From: Gammaproteobacteria bacterium | Lineage (GTDB): Bacteria > Pseudomonadota > Gammaproteobacteria > Pseudomonadales > Halieaceae | Reading direction: 5' to 3' | Length of the DNA stretch: 64,000 nt | NCBI GenBank assembly: GCA_030427485.1 | Contig: JAUICG010000003.1 | Coordinates: forward strand, 1 to 64,000 | Part shown: piece by piece, positions 8,879-18,458 of the stretch | How the letters are laid out: each line of letters opens with the position of its first letter | How positions within the stretch are numbered: position 1 is the first letter of the stretch | Position numbers and translations under genes: made by a program | Notes under the pieces: model-generated | What the model saw: the letters and a program-made list of their open reading frames with translations, nothing else | What the model was told of the DNA's origin: nothing | The model's database searches: none

Positions 8879-10651
8879 TCAGGAGAGTTGCCGGTTTGCA
8901 GCGAGCAGGCGGGCCAGCACAGCGGCGTCGACGACGCCTGTGATATCCTCTGCCCGTTGTCGATCCGGGTTGCGGGAGACCAGCACGACCTGCGCCCGGG
9001 ACTGCCATAATTCGCTCACGGCATGCAGCGGTGTCGCCTGTTCGGGCAGCAGCACATAACGCACTGCATCGCCGGCCGGATTGTCAGCCGCCCGGGTTTG
9101 CGGGTCGTTGGGGTATACGGACACCGCGGTTATCTCCCCATTGTCAACGTATATCGCCACCGCGGGATTTCCCGGGCATTTGTCATCGCTGCCAACCACG
9201 GCAAAATCCCTGCTCATCAGGTCCCCGATGTGCTGCGATGTCAGCACCGCCGAATGTAAACCTTCCGGCACCGTGTGCCCGCGGGCACGCAGCTTCATAC
9301 TGTAAACGCTCTCCTGCATGATGGACTTGCGCACCACACTGGCGGTCGCACAGGTGATGGCGAGGCCGAGTGTGATCGATGAATCCATGGTCATTTCAGT
9401 CAGCATGATAATGGCAGTGAGAACCGCGCCGGTCGAGCCGGCAACCGCCGCGGCCATGCCGGTGACTGCGAAAACCGGAATGCCGATGCCGAGGTCGGGA
9501 AACAGTAGCAGGCAGAGATGGCCGAACGCGGCACCACCGGTTGCGCCCATGAACAGCGCCGGTGAGAACACACCCCCTGACGCGCCGGAACCGAGTGACA
9601 AACAGGTTGCCAGCAGCTTGAGCGCGGTCAGCAGCAGCAGGAACCACGGATCGCTCAATGTGCCCTGCAGCGTCGCCATGATGGTTGCGTAACCAACACC
9701 CTCGACATGGTACTGGCCGCTGTGCAGCAACAGGAGATACATCATGATGCCAACACACAGCATACCCAGGGAGTGGTGTACATAGTAGCCGCCGGGCAGG
9801 GCGTCGAACACGTCTTCCATCGCGTAGAGACCGCGGATAAAAGCTACAGAGAGCAGGCCGACCAGCACCCCCAGCGTGGCAAACAGGGGGAGTCCCCAGT
9901 TGTTGAGCAGGTGAAAGTCCGGTACTTCCAGCGCTGGCAGGAAGAATGAGGGTGAGGTGCCGAGCAGGTAATGGCTGATCTGTGTGGCGACGACTGTCGC
10001 GGTGGTCAGCAGCATGATATTGCGGGCGCTAATGGATACCAGCAATAGTTCGATAGCGAAGACGATGCCGCCGAGCGGCGCGTTGAATGTCGCTGCGATA
10101 CCCGCGCCTGCGCCGGCGGCTATCAGTGTTACCCGATCCCCGATCGACATCGTGCACAGCGCGCCCAGTGTGGAACCAAAAGCCGAACCGATCTGCACGA
10201 TCGGACCCTCGCGACCCACGGAAGCACCGCTGCCGATGGAGATTGCCGAGGCCAGGGATTTGACCAGCGCGACGCGTGGACGGATCCTGCCCTCGTTGTA
10301 GTAAATAGCGTCCATCACTTCCGGCACACCGTGCCCCTTGGCCTCCGGTGCGAAATTTTTCACCAGCCACGCCACCACCAGCGCGCCGGCGACGGGTACC
10401 AGCACTACGCCGATACCCCACGGGCCGGCCGGCGTATAGAGATTGGCATCGTAGTCAACACTGAACTGGCCGAGAAACAGCGTGTTGTGTATCAGTCCTA
10501 TCAGTAGTCGAAATGCCCACGCGCCGACACCCGCTACCGTCCCGACGGCGATAGCCATCAGTAGCATGAACGGAAGGCCTCGGGCAGGCGCTGCTGTCAC
10601 TGTCGTCGCCTCGCCCTGGAGACCGCCGCCGGCCCCTTGCCGCTCACTCAT
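8879..10651 (-). CDS. ClC-family chloride channel/transporter
   Basis: The 590-residue membrane protein shows the ClC signatures: GSGASVGREGP at 140-150 with the gating Glu, GSGASGGVFSPAL in the second half, and PLGGIVFAIE. The first anion-site loop reads GHGVP, where E. coli ClcA has GSGIP. The position of the inner proton-pathway Glu203 is Leu (FAIEL for FIIEE). Both differ from classic Cl-/H+ exchangers. The last 120 residues contain a CBS-like start (HIGDLMSRDFAVV) but no clear CBS pair. It may be a passive channel. No partner gene is adjacent. Confidence 0.87.
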   Translation of the reverse strand: MSERQGAGGGLQGEATTVTAAPARGLPFMLLMAIAVGTVAGVGAWAFRLLIGLIHNTLFLGQFSVDYDANLYTPAGPWGIGVVLVPVAGALVVAWLVKNFAPEAKGHGVPEVMDAIYYNEGRIRPRVALVKSLASAISIGSGASVGREGPIVQIGSAFGSTLGALCTMSIGDRVTLIAAGAGAGIAATFNAPLGGIVFAIELLLVSISARNIMLLTTATVVATQISHYLLGTSPSFFLPALEVPDFHLLNNWGLPLFATLGVLVGLLSVAFIRGLYAMEDVFDALPGGYYVHHSLGMLCVGIMMYLLLLHSGQYHVEGVGYATIMATLQGTLSDPWFLLLLTALKLLATCLSLGSGASGGVFSPALFMGATGGAAFGHLCLLLFPDLGIGIPVFAVTGMAAAVAGSTGAVLTAIIMLTEMTMDSSITLGLAITCATASVVRKSIMQESVYSMKLRARGHTVPEGLHSAVLTSQHIGDLMSRDFAVVGSDDKCPGNPAVAIYVDNGEITAVSVYPNDPQTRAADNPAGDAVRYVLLPEQATPLHAVSELWQSRAQVVLVSRNPDRQRAEDITGVVDAAVLARLLAANRQLS

Positions 10652-10688
10652 CCTGCCGTGCTCCCGGCCGGATACCCGCTGACGCGCC

Positions 10689-12107
10689 TCACTCTACCCG
10701 CTGGATGCCCGGCGGTAGCCAGGTGCCGTCGAGAACCTCCTGTTTGGGCCAGTAGAGGCGCAGTACCATGTAAATCGGCCCGTTCGGCGCGGGTAGCCAG
10801 TTGGTCTTTCGCTCCGGTTCCGTCGGCGCATCTTTCTGGATATACAGGGTCAGCGAGCCGTCGGCGTTCCTGTGCAGATCGGGCAGCATTGCGGAGTTGA
10901 CCAGGTAGCGATTAATCGGGTTCTTTATCAGTAGCTGGGTGCTGCCATCGTACATCGTAACCGACCAGAAGGCGTTGACCGGCGGCAGACTGTCGGCCCC
11001 AAATGTCAGTGTGTAGTTTGCGCTGGCACCGTCCAGCGGTTGTTCATTCCTGTCCTGGCGGGCAATGGCATAGACGGCCTCGGCGGGATCGTTGGCGAGG
11101 ATACCCCCGACGGCAACCGCGGCGCGCTGCACCCAGTCGCCGTTGTATACCGCACGATCGCCGATTCCAGAGGTGATCAACAGCCATCCCTGAGAGGGCG
11201 TACCGGCGGTCTTGAGCCTCTCGGCTATCAGTTCTTCCGCGGGCCTGGCGGCAGCTGCAATGGCCGCCCTGTCCGCTTCACTCAATGAAGTGCCGGGAAA
11301 CGGTCTCCCCGCCCTGATACCGATAAGTGCGAATTTTTCCCGCAGCGGAATCTCCACGGCGGCGGCGCCAGTGGGTGGCGCGAATTCCAGCAGGAACGCC
11401 AGGTAATCAAACAGGTCGGATTTGACGGTCGTTTTGTCGATCTTTGGCCAGTTGACGGCTGGCGTCGGCTTTGGCCTGGGACTGCCGAGGTACACAGACA
11501 GGCTGCTGGCCTGATAGTTGGCTTGAATGGCCTTTACCCTGGCAAGGTCGTCAGCATCGAAGAGTTGGGTGCGGTAGGTGGCCAGCGCAAAGTCGGTTTC
11601 CGACGTAAATAGCTTATCGACACCGGCCGGCATGGCGCCGCTCCACGACGGCCCGGCCACGCCATAGCACCCGGCGCCGTTACCGGTGGTGCGCGAGCCG
11701 ATATAGCCGAAGTTATAGGTATACAGCGATGTGAGCATCACCGAGTAATAGCGCTCGGGCTCTATTTCGGGCACGCAAAGTATCATCGGTTCCGCGCGCA
11801 GGTCCATCCACAGGAAGGAGTACGGTGTATCGCTGTTCGGGGTGACGACCGCGGTGTCGGCTGGCGTGTACACTCTTGCGACGTTCGCGATCGTATTAAA
11901 CGGCGCTTTGTACTGGCCGGAGTCTTCGTTGATAGCGTAATCGTTCATGATGCTATAGAGCATCACCATGGGAAGTCCGTACAGGAAGGCTTCCTGCGCC
12001 GTCGCTTCGACTTCGCTGTCACGCGCGTCATTTTGCCCGATCGCGCTGTTGCACAATACGGCCATGACAGAGAGGGCGGCAGCTTTCAGGAATCTGGCTG
12101 TATGCAT
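10689..12107 (-). CDS. Exported DUF1254/DUF1214 protein
   Basis: The protein has 472 residues, the usual size for this family. A signal peptide (1-24, ending IGQ) directs it to the periplasm. The N-terminal half has the DUF1254 pattern EAFLYGLPMVMLYSIMND and TPNSDTPYSFLWMDL. The C-terminal half has the DUF1214 pattern FWSVTMYDGSTQLLIKNPINRY. The role of these proteins is unknown. They are often annotated as cell-envelope proteins. It has its own promoter region in the 210-bp gap shared with the divergent hydrolase gene. Confidence 0.85.
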   Translation of the reverse strand: MHTARFLKAAALSVMAVLCNSAIGQNDARDSEVEATAQEAFLYGLPMVMLYSIMNDYAINEDSGQYKAPFNTIANVARVYTPADTAVVTPNSDTPYSFLWMDLRAEPMILCVPEIEPERYYSVMLTSLYTYNFGYIGSRTTGNGAGCYGVAGPSWSGAMPAGVDKLFTSETDFALATYRTQLFDADDLARVKAIQANYQASSLSVYLGSPRPKPTPAVNWPKIDKTTVKSDLFDYLAFLLEFAPPTGAAAVEIPLREKFALIGIRAGRPFPGTSLSEADRAAIAAAARPAEELIAERLKTAGTPSQGWLLITSGIGDRAVYNGDWVQRAAVAVGGILANDPAEAVYAIARQDRNEQPLDGASANYTLTFGADSLPPVNAFWSVTMYDGSTQLLIKNPINRYLVNSAMLPDLHRNADGSLTLYIQKDAPTEPERKTNWLPAPNGPIYMVLRLYWPKQEVLDGTWLPPGIQRVE

Positions 12108-12317
12108 ATCTTATTCTCCATAAACGTGCCACCGGCTGCCAGCTCTGCGCTGAATTTGTACCGCTGACTGTCACGCACACTGATCTGTTTCATCTTGTCA
12201 AGTTTTGCAGTGTACGACAAGCGGTTCTTCGGGCCAGCCGTGCTGTTGGCGATGGCAATGCACGGGCCAGCGCTGCTACTATTCTCCCCAGCCCGGTGTA
12301 AATGCAGGAGTCAGCGT

Positions 12318-13109
12318 ATGATTGTTGAACAGATCTGGACAGGGAACGCGTACCGTAACTTCAATTACCTGATCGCCTGCGGGGAGACGGGCGAGGCGCT
12401 CGCGGTTGATCCGCTTGATTACGAAAAATGTCTCGCACGCGCCAGCGAACTTGGTTGGGAAATCACCCAGGTATTGAACACCCATGAGCACCCGGACCAC
12501 ACCGGCGGTAATGCGGCTGTAATCGATGCCACCGGTGCTCGTCTGCTGGCGCATGCCAATGCCAGGGACAGTATCCCCGGTATTGACCGCGGCCTGCAGG
12601 CCGGCGACGTGATCCGGGTAGGCAGGACCGTGGAACTGGAGGCGCTGGATACACCGGGGCACACGATGTGCCACATTTGCCTGCTGTCCCACACGGACAC
12701 GCCCGCTATTTTCTCGGGTGATACCTTGTTCAACGCCGGCGCGGGGAATTGCCACCACGGCGGCCATCCGCCAGAACTGTACAGCACATTTGCCGATCAG
12801 CTGGCGCGTTTGTCGAGTGAAACCCTGGTCTATCCCGGCCATGATTACCTGGCCAACAATCTCGCGTTTACGCTGGACCGCGAACCGGATAACCAGCGCG
12901 CAGCGACCTTACTGGAGCAGGTGAAGGATCAGGACCCAAACGATGCGCTGGTTTCCAACATGGCGTTGGAGCGCGAGATCAATACCTTCATGCGCCTGGA
13001 CAGCGCCGGGGTTATAGAACGGTTGCGAGAGCATTTTCCTGACCTGCCCGCGGTGCCCGACCCGCAAACAGTGTTCCTGAAGCTGCGCGAACTGCGCAAT
13101 AACTGGTAG
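12318..13109 (+). CDS. Hydroxyacylglutathione hydrolase-like (glyoxalase II family) metallo-hydrolase
   Basis: The 263-residue protein starts at ATG 12318 behind CAGGAG. The binuclear metal motif THEHPDH is at 55-61, followed by DTPGHTMCH, FSGDTLFNAG and VYPGHDY, the ordered ligands of glyoxalase II. The C-terminal part (about 215-263) matches the HAGH C-terminal segment (MALEREINTFMR). However, the Lys that contacts glutathione in classic GloB (EKxxNPFLR) reads ER-I here, so glutathione thioester specificity is probable but not certain. It would finish methylglyoxal detoxification. An upstream extension of 41 residues is unlikely, given the ribosome-binding site. Confidence 0.8.
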   Translation: MIVEQIWTGNAYRNFNYLIACGETGEALAVDPLDYEKCLARASELGWEITQVLNTHEHPDHTGGNAAVIDATGARLLAHANARDSIPGIDRGLQAGDVIRVGRTVELEALDTPGHTMCHICLLSHTDTPAIFSGDTLFNAGAGNCHHGGHPPELYSTFADQLARLSSETLVYPGHDYLANNLAFTLDREPDNQRAATLLEQVKDQDPNDALVSNMALEREINTFMRLDSAGVIERLREHFPDLPAVPDPQTVFLKLRELRNNW

Positions 13110-13157
13110 CCGTTTCGTAATGGACAGTGGCGCAAGCTGCCACGCCAGGATACATGC

Positions 13158-14339
13158 ATGACAGATTCCGAGCGCGAACAATCGTCGATGGACGCAAAGC
13201 CGATGGTCGAACAGGTCGGTGAGCGACTGGGCGTGCGGGTGTCGCTGTATTGTCTGGCCACACTGGCTGTACTCTACGGCGTATACGCCGCCCGCTCCCT
13301 GCTGATGCCGATTGTCGTGGCGCTTTTTGTCTCGCTGTTATTGAGTCCGCTGGTGACATGGTGCAAGCGACTGCGAATTCCGCGCGCCGTATCCTCGATA
13401 TTGCTGCTCTGCCTGCTGGGAGTACCCTTTGTCCTGCTGAGTATTGAACTTGCTGCCCCGGCCCAAAAATGGATGGGCAAGCTGCCGGAGTTGACCGCCC
13501 AGGTGACTGAAGGGTTGAGCGATATCAGCGCCAGCCTGGCCCCGGAGGAGCCGCTAGCCAGGGATGTGCCCGCGGAAAGAGAGACGGGCTTCAGCTTTTC
13601 GCGTTTTTTCCAGTGGCATGAGGATGTCGAATCCGTCGCCGAGGAGGCCGAACCTGCGCAGGAGAACGCGCTGGTTGAGGGCGTAAAGAAGAGCGGTATC
13701 GAGATTGTGCTGTCAATGCTCGGGGCCGCGCCATTTATTGTTGCGCAATTCGCCATCTGGCTGATCCTGGTGTTGTTCCTGCTCATCTATGGACCCGGCC
13801 TGTACAACAATTTTGTCAATTTGCTGCCGATGATTCGCAACAAGCGCCGTACGATTTTGCTCGTGGGGCGTCTGCGACAGCAGTTGTCGCGCTACATCCT
13901 CACGGTAACGGTTATCAATACCGCGCTCGGCTTCGTGACCGGATGCGTGCTCTGGATGCTGGGTGTTGACGACGCGATACTCTGGGGCGTGTTGGTGGGC
14001 CTGTTGAACTACGCCCCCTACGTAGGTTCCATTGTCAGCATCGGCATACTGTGCATCGCGGGCTTTGTGCAGTTCGGGTTGCTTGTTACAGCGCTGGTTC
14101 CCGCGCTGGTGTTCCTGCTGGTCAATACGGTCGAGTCGCAGATTATTACCCCCACCATCCTCGGGCAGCACATGCGGCTGAACCCCCTGATCGTGATTCT
14201 CTGGCTGCTGATATGGGGGTCGCTCTGGGGTGCGGTAGGTGTGCTGATCGCGGTGCCGCTGCTGATGTGTCTGAAGCTGGTGGCGGAACAACTGGATATA
14301 CTCGGCTACTGGGTGGAACTGTTTGAAACCCAGTCCTGA
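13158..14339 (+). CDS. AI-2E/PerM-family inner-membrane transporter
   Basis: The 393-residue protein shows the family layout. An N-terminal helix pair (about 30-90) is followed by a charged central stretch (about 120-175, here with an acidic insertion rich in Glu) and then five more helices. The late conserved PTILGQHMRLNPLIVILWLLIWG and LIAVPLLMCLKLV are present. Members export small molecules or ions, with AI-2 and Na+/Li+ reported for different ones. The substrate cannot be assigned. It lies 48 bases downstream of the hydrolase gene and may share its transcript. Confidence 0.85.
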   Translation: MTDSEREQSSMDAKPMVEQVGERLGVRVSLYCLATLAVLYGVYAARSLLMPIVVALFVSLLLSPLVTWCKRLRIPRAVSSILLLCLLGVPFVLLSIELAAPAQKWMGKLPELTAQVTEGLSDISASLAPEEPLARDVPAERETGFSFSRFFQWHEDVESVAEEAEPAQENALVEGVKKSGIEIVLSMLGAAPFIVAQFAIWLILVLFLLIYGPGLYNNFVNLLPMIRNKRRTILLVGRLRQQLSRYILTVTVINTALGFVTGCVLWMLGVDDAILWGVLVGLLNYAPYVGSIVSIGILCIAGFVQFGLLVTALVPALVFLLVNTVESQIITPTILGQHMRLNPLIVILWLLIWGSLWGAVGVLIAVPLLMCLKLVAEQLDILGYWVELFETQS

Positions 14340-14493
14340 GGCGGACTACCGATCCGACAATCCCCAGGGCGCGTATCTCCGGCATTGCGTTAGCTGTAAC
14401 GGAGCCTCGGGAGCGCTGTTTTACGTAGCCCCCGATGTCGACTATTGTTAGGACGGTAGGCGTGGCTTAACCATGTGGGAGTGAGGAAGGCTT

Positions 14494-16947
14494 ATGTTCG
14501 TGTCCACTTTGTTGTTCCTGGTTCTTCTGGCCGTTATTTTTTACCACCGGCCGACACTTGCCACCGGCTCCGTGATTGCGGTTGTCGGTACCGCGGTGCT
14601 TGTGGTGCTCACCGATCACGCGTGGTTGTGGCTGCTCCTCTCAGTGCTGGTGGTGGTCGTCCTGAATGTCGCGGCCTTGCGGCGACAACTGTTGACGGAG
14701 CCGGTTTTTCGGCTACTGCGTCGCGCGCTGCCAGCCATGAGCAGTACCGAAAAAGAGGCGCTGGAGGCCGGCACAACCTGGTGGGAAAAAGACCTGTTCA
14801 GCGGTAGTCCGGACTGGGACAAGTTCGACCGCATCGCAATGCCGCAGCTGAGCGAGGCTGAGCAGGCGTTCATCGACGTGGAGGTGGAGGCCCTCTGTGA
14901 ATTGATCGACGACTGGGACGTGCAGCGTCGACAGGATCTTTCGCCCGACACCTGGCAGTACCTGCGTGAACACGGCTTTTTTGGTCTCATCATTCCCGAG
15001 GAATTTGGCGGCAGGGCGTTCAGTCCCTATGCCCAGAGCCGTGTGATGAGCAAAATCGCCAGCCGCTCCATTACCGCGGCAGTCACCGCTATGGTGCCAA
15101 ACTCCCTCGGTCCGGGAGAGCTGTTGGTCAAGTACGGCACAGAGGAACAGAAAAAGCGCTGGTTGCCCGGACTGGCGGACGGCTCCGAGTTGCCCTGCTT
15201 TGGCCTGACAGGCCCGGAGGCAGGCTCTGATGCCGGCGCGATCCCGGATATTGGCACTGTCTGCATGGGGGATCACGAAGGGGAGGAGGTGCTCGGCCTC
15301 AAGCTCACCTTCAGCAAGCGCTGGATTACGCTGGCACCGGTAGCTACCGTGGTGGGGCTGGCGTTCCAGCTGCGTGATCCGGATGGCCTGTTGGGTGACC
15401 CGGATACTGTGGACTACGGAATTACCTGTGCACTGCTGCCGGCCAGTCATCCGGGTGTTGAGATCGGCAAGCGCCACAATCCCGGTGTGCCGTTTATGAA
15501 CGGCCCCATCAAGGGCGAGGACGTTTTCATACCCGTTGACTGGATCATTGGCGGCGCGGAGATGGCAGGCAAGGGCTGGCGTATGCTGATTGAATGCCTG
15601 GCCGCTGGTCGGGGTGTCTCACTTCCCGCGCTGGCGACTGCCAGCGGGGAAATGTGCTACCTCACCGTAGGTGCGTTCGCGCGTGTCCGTCGGCAGTTCA
15701 ATATCGAAGTGGGCAAGTTCGAGGGCGTGCAGGAGGCGTCCGCCGATATAGCGGCGGGGGCCTACACACTGGAAGCTATGCGACAGCTGGTCACGCGCGG
15801 GCTGGCGGAGGGCGCTCCTTCGGTTCTTACCGCGATGGCCAAGTACCATGCGACCGAACGCATGCGAGTCCTCGTCAACCACGGTATGGACGTGGTCAGT
15901 GGGCGCGCGATCCAACTGGGGCCGCGCAACTTTATGGCCTCCGCCTACCACGCACTGCCGGTGGCGATAACCGTGGAGGGAGCCAATATCCTGACACGCT
16001 CATTGATGATATTCGGGCAGGGTGCCCTGCGTTGTCATCCCTATTTGTTCGATGAAATGCAGACGCTGCAACAGGAGGACGAGCGCAGTGCGGTTGACGA
16101 GTTCGAACCGCTGTTCCTGCAGCACCTCGGCCATGTCGGCAGCAATGTTTCCAGATTGCTCCTGTATGGTCTTACCGGCGCGCGATTCAGCGCGACGCCC
16201 AGAAAGGCCAGCGAATTCAGCAAGCGGTGGTATCAACGACTCAATCAGCTCAGCGCCGCGCTGGCGGTGTGTGCGGACGTGGCGCTCGGCGTGTTGGGTG
16301 GAGACCTGAAACGGCGCGAACTATTGTCAGCCCGTCTCGGGGATGTGCACAGCGAGTTGTTTATTGCCTGCAGTATTCTGAAATACCATGATTCACATGC
16401 TCCCGGGGCGGCCGCCAGGCAGCATGCGGACTATGCATTGCGGCAATCGTTGTCGGCCGCGCAGCACGCCCTGGCGACATTCTGCCGTAATTTTCCGCTA
16501 CGCTGGCTGGGGTGGTTCCTGCGGCTTGTCTGTCTTCCTCCCGGCAGTGCTGTTCACGCCCCGAGCGACGATCAGATCCGCGATCTGGGCGACCTGATTC
16601 TCGATCCGAACCCGGTTCGAGAGGCACTGGCCGAGATGGTGTACGTCAGCACTGATCCCGAAGACGCAGTCGGACGCCTGGAAACCACCTACCAGATGCT
16701 GCTGCAGGTAGAGAGTGCGTGGCAGGCATTTTCGCGCGCGCGCAGCAAAGGTGAATTGACCGCGCAGGAGTTTCCCGACGCATTGCAGGAAGCCGTGGCG
16801 CAGGGCGTGATTACGGACTACGAGGCGACAGCGCTGGCCGAGTACGAGGTCCGTCGCTACGATTGCCTGCTTACGGACCACTTTGATCAGCTGCCCCTCA
16901 AACCACCTGCCAAGCCGAGGCGTCGCGCGAAGAAGAAATCCGCATGA
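14494..16947 (+). CDS. fadE: Acyl-CoA dehydrogenase FadE
   Basis: At 817 residues it matches the large FadE type (E. coli about 814), not the 380-residue soluble enzymes. Two hydrophobic N-terminal segments (1-65) suggest membrane attachment. The flavoprotein core includes FGLTGPEAGSDAGAIPD, and ITVEGANILTRSLMIFGQGALRCHP is typical of FadE. It oxidises fatty acyl-CoA to enoyl-CoA, the first step of beta-oxidation. The start has GAGGAAGG four bases upstream. It overlaps the next gene by four bases (ATGA), which suggests coupled translation. Confidence 0.95.
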   Translation: MFVSTLLFLVLLAVIFYHRPTLATGSVIAVVGTAVLVVLTDHAWLWLLLSVLVVVVLNVAALRRQLLTEPVFRLLRRALPAMSSTEKEALEAGTTWWEKDLFSGSPDWDKFDRIAMPQLSEAEQAFIDVEVEALCELIDDWDVQRRQDLSPDTWQYLREHGFFGLIIPEEFGGRAFSPYAQSRVMSKIASRSITAAVTAMVPNSLGPGELLVKYGTEEQKKRWLPGLADGSELPCFGLTGPEAGSDAGAIPDIGTVCMGDHEGEEVLGLKLTFSKRWITLAPVATVVGLAFQLRDPDGLLGDPDTVDYGITCALLPASHPGVEIGKRHNPGVPFMNGPIKGEDVFIPVDWIIGGAEMAGKGWRMLIECLAAGRGVSLPALATASGEMCYLTVGAFARVRRQFNIEVGKFEGVQEASADIAAGAYTLEAMRQLVTRGLAEGAPSVLTAMAKYHATERMRVLVNHGMDVVSGRAIQLGPRNFMASAYHALPVAITVEGANILTRSLMIFGQGALRCHPYLFDEMQTLQQEDERSAVDEFEPLFLQHLGHVGSNVSRLLLYGLTGARFSATPRKASEFSKRWYQRLNQLSAALAVCADVALGVLGGDLKRRELLSARLGDVHSELFIACSILKYHDSHAPGAAARQHADYALRQSLSAAQHALATFCRNFPLRWLGWFLRLVCLPPGSAVHAPSDDQIRDLGDLILDPNPVREALAEMVYVSTDPEDAVGRLETTYQMLLQVESAWQAFSRARSKGELTAQEFPDALQEAVAQGVITDYEATALAEYEVRRYDCLLTDHFDQLPLKPPAKPRRRAKKKSA

Positions 16948-17816
16948 GCGATACACGCATCCTGGCCGACGGACTGTACTTTGGTGAGGGGCCGCGCTGG
17001 CACGACAGCCGTTTGTGGTTCAGCGATTTTTACGCGCACGCGGTCAAGTCCGTCGATGAGCAGGGCGTTGTACGCACGGAACTGGAACTGGATGACCAGC
17101 CCTCCGGGCTCGGCTGGTTGCCGGATGGGCGCCTGTTGCTGGTGGCGATGAAGGAGCGGGCGGTCAGGCGTCTGGAAGCCGGACGACTGGTAATGCACGC
17201 TGATATCAGTCATCTCACCGTCCACCGCTGTAACGATATGGTGGTGGACGCGCAGGGCACCGCATGGGTGGGTAATTTCGGATTTGACCTGGACAGGGAG
17301 TTCAGCGCGCGTGGCATGGATCTGTTCAATGACCACCCGGTGGCGAATCTCGTACGGGTCGATGCCGATGGCGGCGTACACCTGGCCGCGAAGGGCATGC
17401 ATTTTCCCAATGGCAGCGTGATTACCCCCGACGGCAAGACGCTTATCGTCGCGGAAACGCTGGCCGGTTGCCTCACGGCTTTTACCATCACTGGCGACCG
17501 GACTCTGAGCAACCGGCGTGTCTGGGCGTCACTGCCACCCGGAATTGCTCCCGATGGTATCTGCCTGGATGAAAACCGGCAGGTGTGGGTGGCCAATGCG
17601 CTGGGTCGCGAGGTGGTGCTGGTTGCGGAGGGCGGCGAGGTGCTAAACCGACTCGCTACCAGCCAGAATTGCTACGCCTGCATGCTGGGGGGGAGTGACG
17701 GTAAAACCCTGTTCGCATTGACAGCGCGATCCTCTGACGCGAAAGCCGCCGCAGCCGCACCCGGGGGAAAGATTGAAGTCGTACGTGTTGACGCGGCGAG
17801 AGCGGGGCGTCCCTGA
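16944..17816 (+). CDS. SMP-30/gluconolactonase-family protein
   Basis: The 290-residue beta-propeller protein has the family signatures. FGEGPRWHDSRLWFSD near the N-terminus carries the metal-ligand Glu. NDMVVDAQGTAWVG follows, then NGSVITPDGKTLIVAET and APDGICLDENRQVWVAN. Members hydrolyse lactones or phosphotriesters with a single Ca or Zn ion. No signal peptide is visible, so it is likely cytoplasmic. The ATGA overlap with fadE is unusual and implies co-expression with beta-oxidation, though the metabolic link is unclear. Confidence 0.85.
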   Translation: MSDTRILADGLYFGEGPRWHDSRLWFSDFYAHAVKSVDEQGVVRTELELDDQPSGLGWLPDGRLLLVAMKERAVRRLEAGRLVMHADISHLTVHRCNDMVVDAQGTAWVGNFGFDLDREFSARGMDLFNDHPVANLVRVDADGGVHLAAKGMHFPNGSVITPDGKTLIVAETLAGCLTAFTITGDRTLSNRRVWASLPPGIAPDGICLDENRQVWVANALGREVVLVAEGGEVLNRLATSQNCYACMLGGSDGKTLFALTARSSDAKAAAAAPGGKIEVVRVDAARAGRP

Positions 17817-17861
17817 AAGTTACTGGCCTCCAATTCCGGGAAGATGCCGCGCGGCAAGTGT

Positions 17862-18458
17862 TCAATCCATCTCCAGAGCCTGCTGCCCCGCTGCTTTCGG
17901 GCTGCCGCGCTGCTGCAGGCCGCTCTGTCCCGTGTCCAGATTGGAGTTGGCGTTCAAAGTACCGGGAAGCCGCTGGAAAAGCGAACTTCCCCAGCGGTGC
18001 TGTGGCATCATTTCGGTGAGATCATCCACGTCCACCACCGAGACAAAACCAAAAAACGGTTGAATAGCTTTGCCGCCGCCACCGTAATTGTCCCACTTTG
18101 ATCTTGTGACGCTGGTTAGCAGGTGGTGTTCATCGAATGTCAGCAACAGGAATTCACCCTTGATTCGCATCTCCCCCCAGTCGGCCGACATAAAATCCGC
18201 GCCGAGCGCGCCCAGGCGAAAGCCGACCGAGTTTTCGCGGATGTGCCAGTGCTCCCAGGCGAGAACAAATCCGTTGTCCGTGGCCGACATGCGCAGTGGT
18301 GGTCCCAGCGCTTCGAGTGCTTCTGTCAACCGGGAGCCTTCCGCCGGTACGGTCCCATGCTCCAGTGGGACACCGAGGTCGTAGTGCCACTGCGAGCAGG
18401 CAGATAGAAGCCAGCAGCCCAGTAATATGCCGAGCGCTTTTACTCCGCTAGCCCTCAT
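17862..18458 (-). CDS. Hypothetical lipoprotein
   Basis: Starting at ATG 18458, which overlaps the end of the upstream lipoprotein gene by 11 bases, gives a lipoprotein signal with lipobox LLSAC at about residues 17-21. The longer reading adds eight residues and is less likely. The mature part of about 178 residues includes the pattern LTEALEALGPPLRMS, which resembles a SmpA/OmlA (BamE-like) motif, as does the neighbour gene. The two probably form an operon and act in the envelope. I recognise no exact family. Confidence 0.6.
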   Translation of the reverse strand: MRASGVKALGILLGCWLLSACSQWHYDLGVPLEHGTVPAEGSRLTEALEALGPPLRMSATDNGFVLAWEHWHIRENSVGFRLGALGADFMSADWGEMRIKGEFLLLTFDEHHLLTSVTRSKWDNYGGGGKAIQPFFGFVSVVDVDDLTEMMPQHRWGSSLFQRLPGTLNANSNLDTGQSGLQQRGSPKAAGQQALEMD

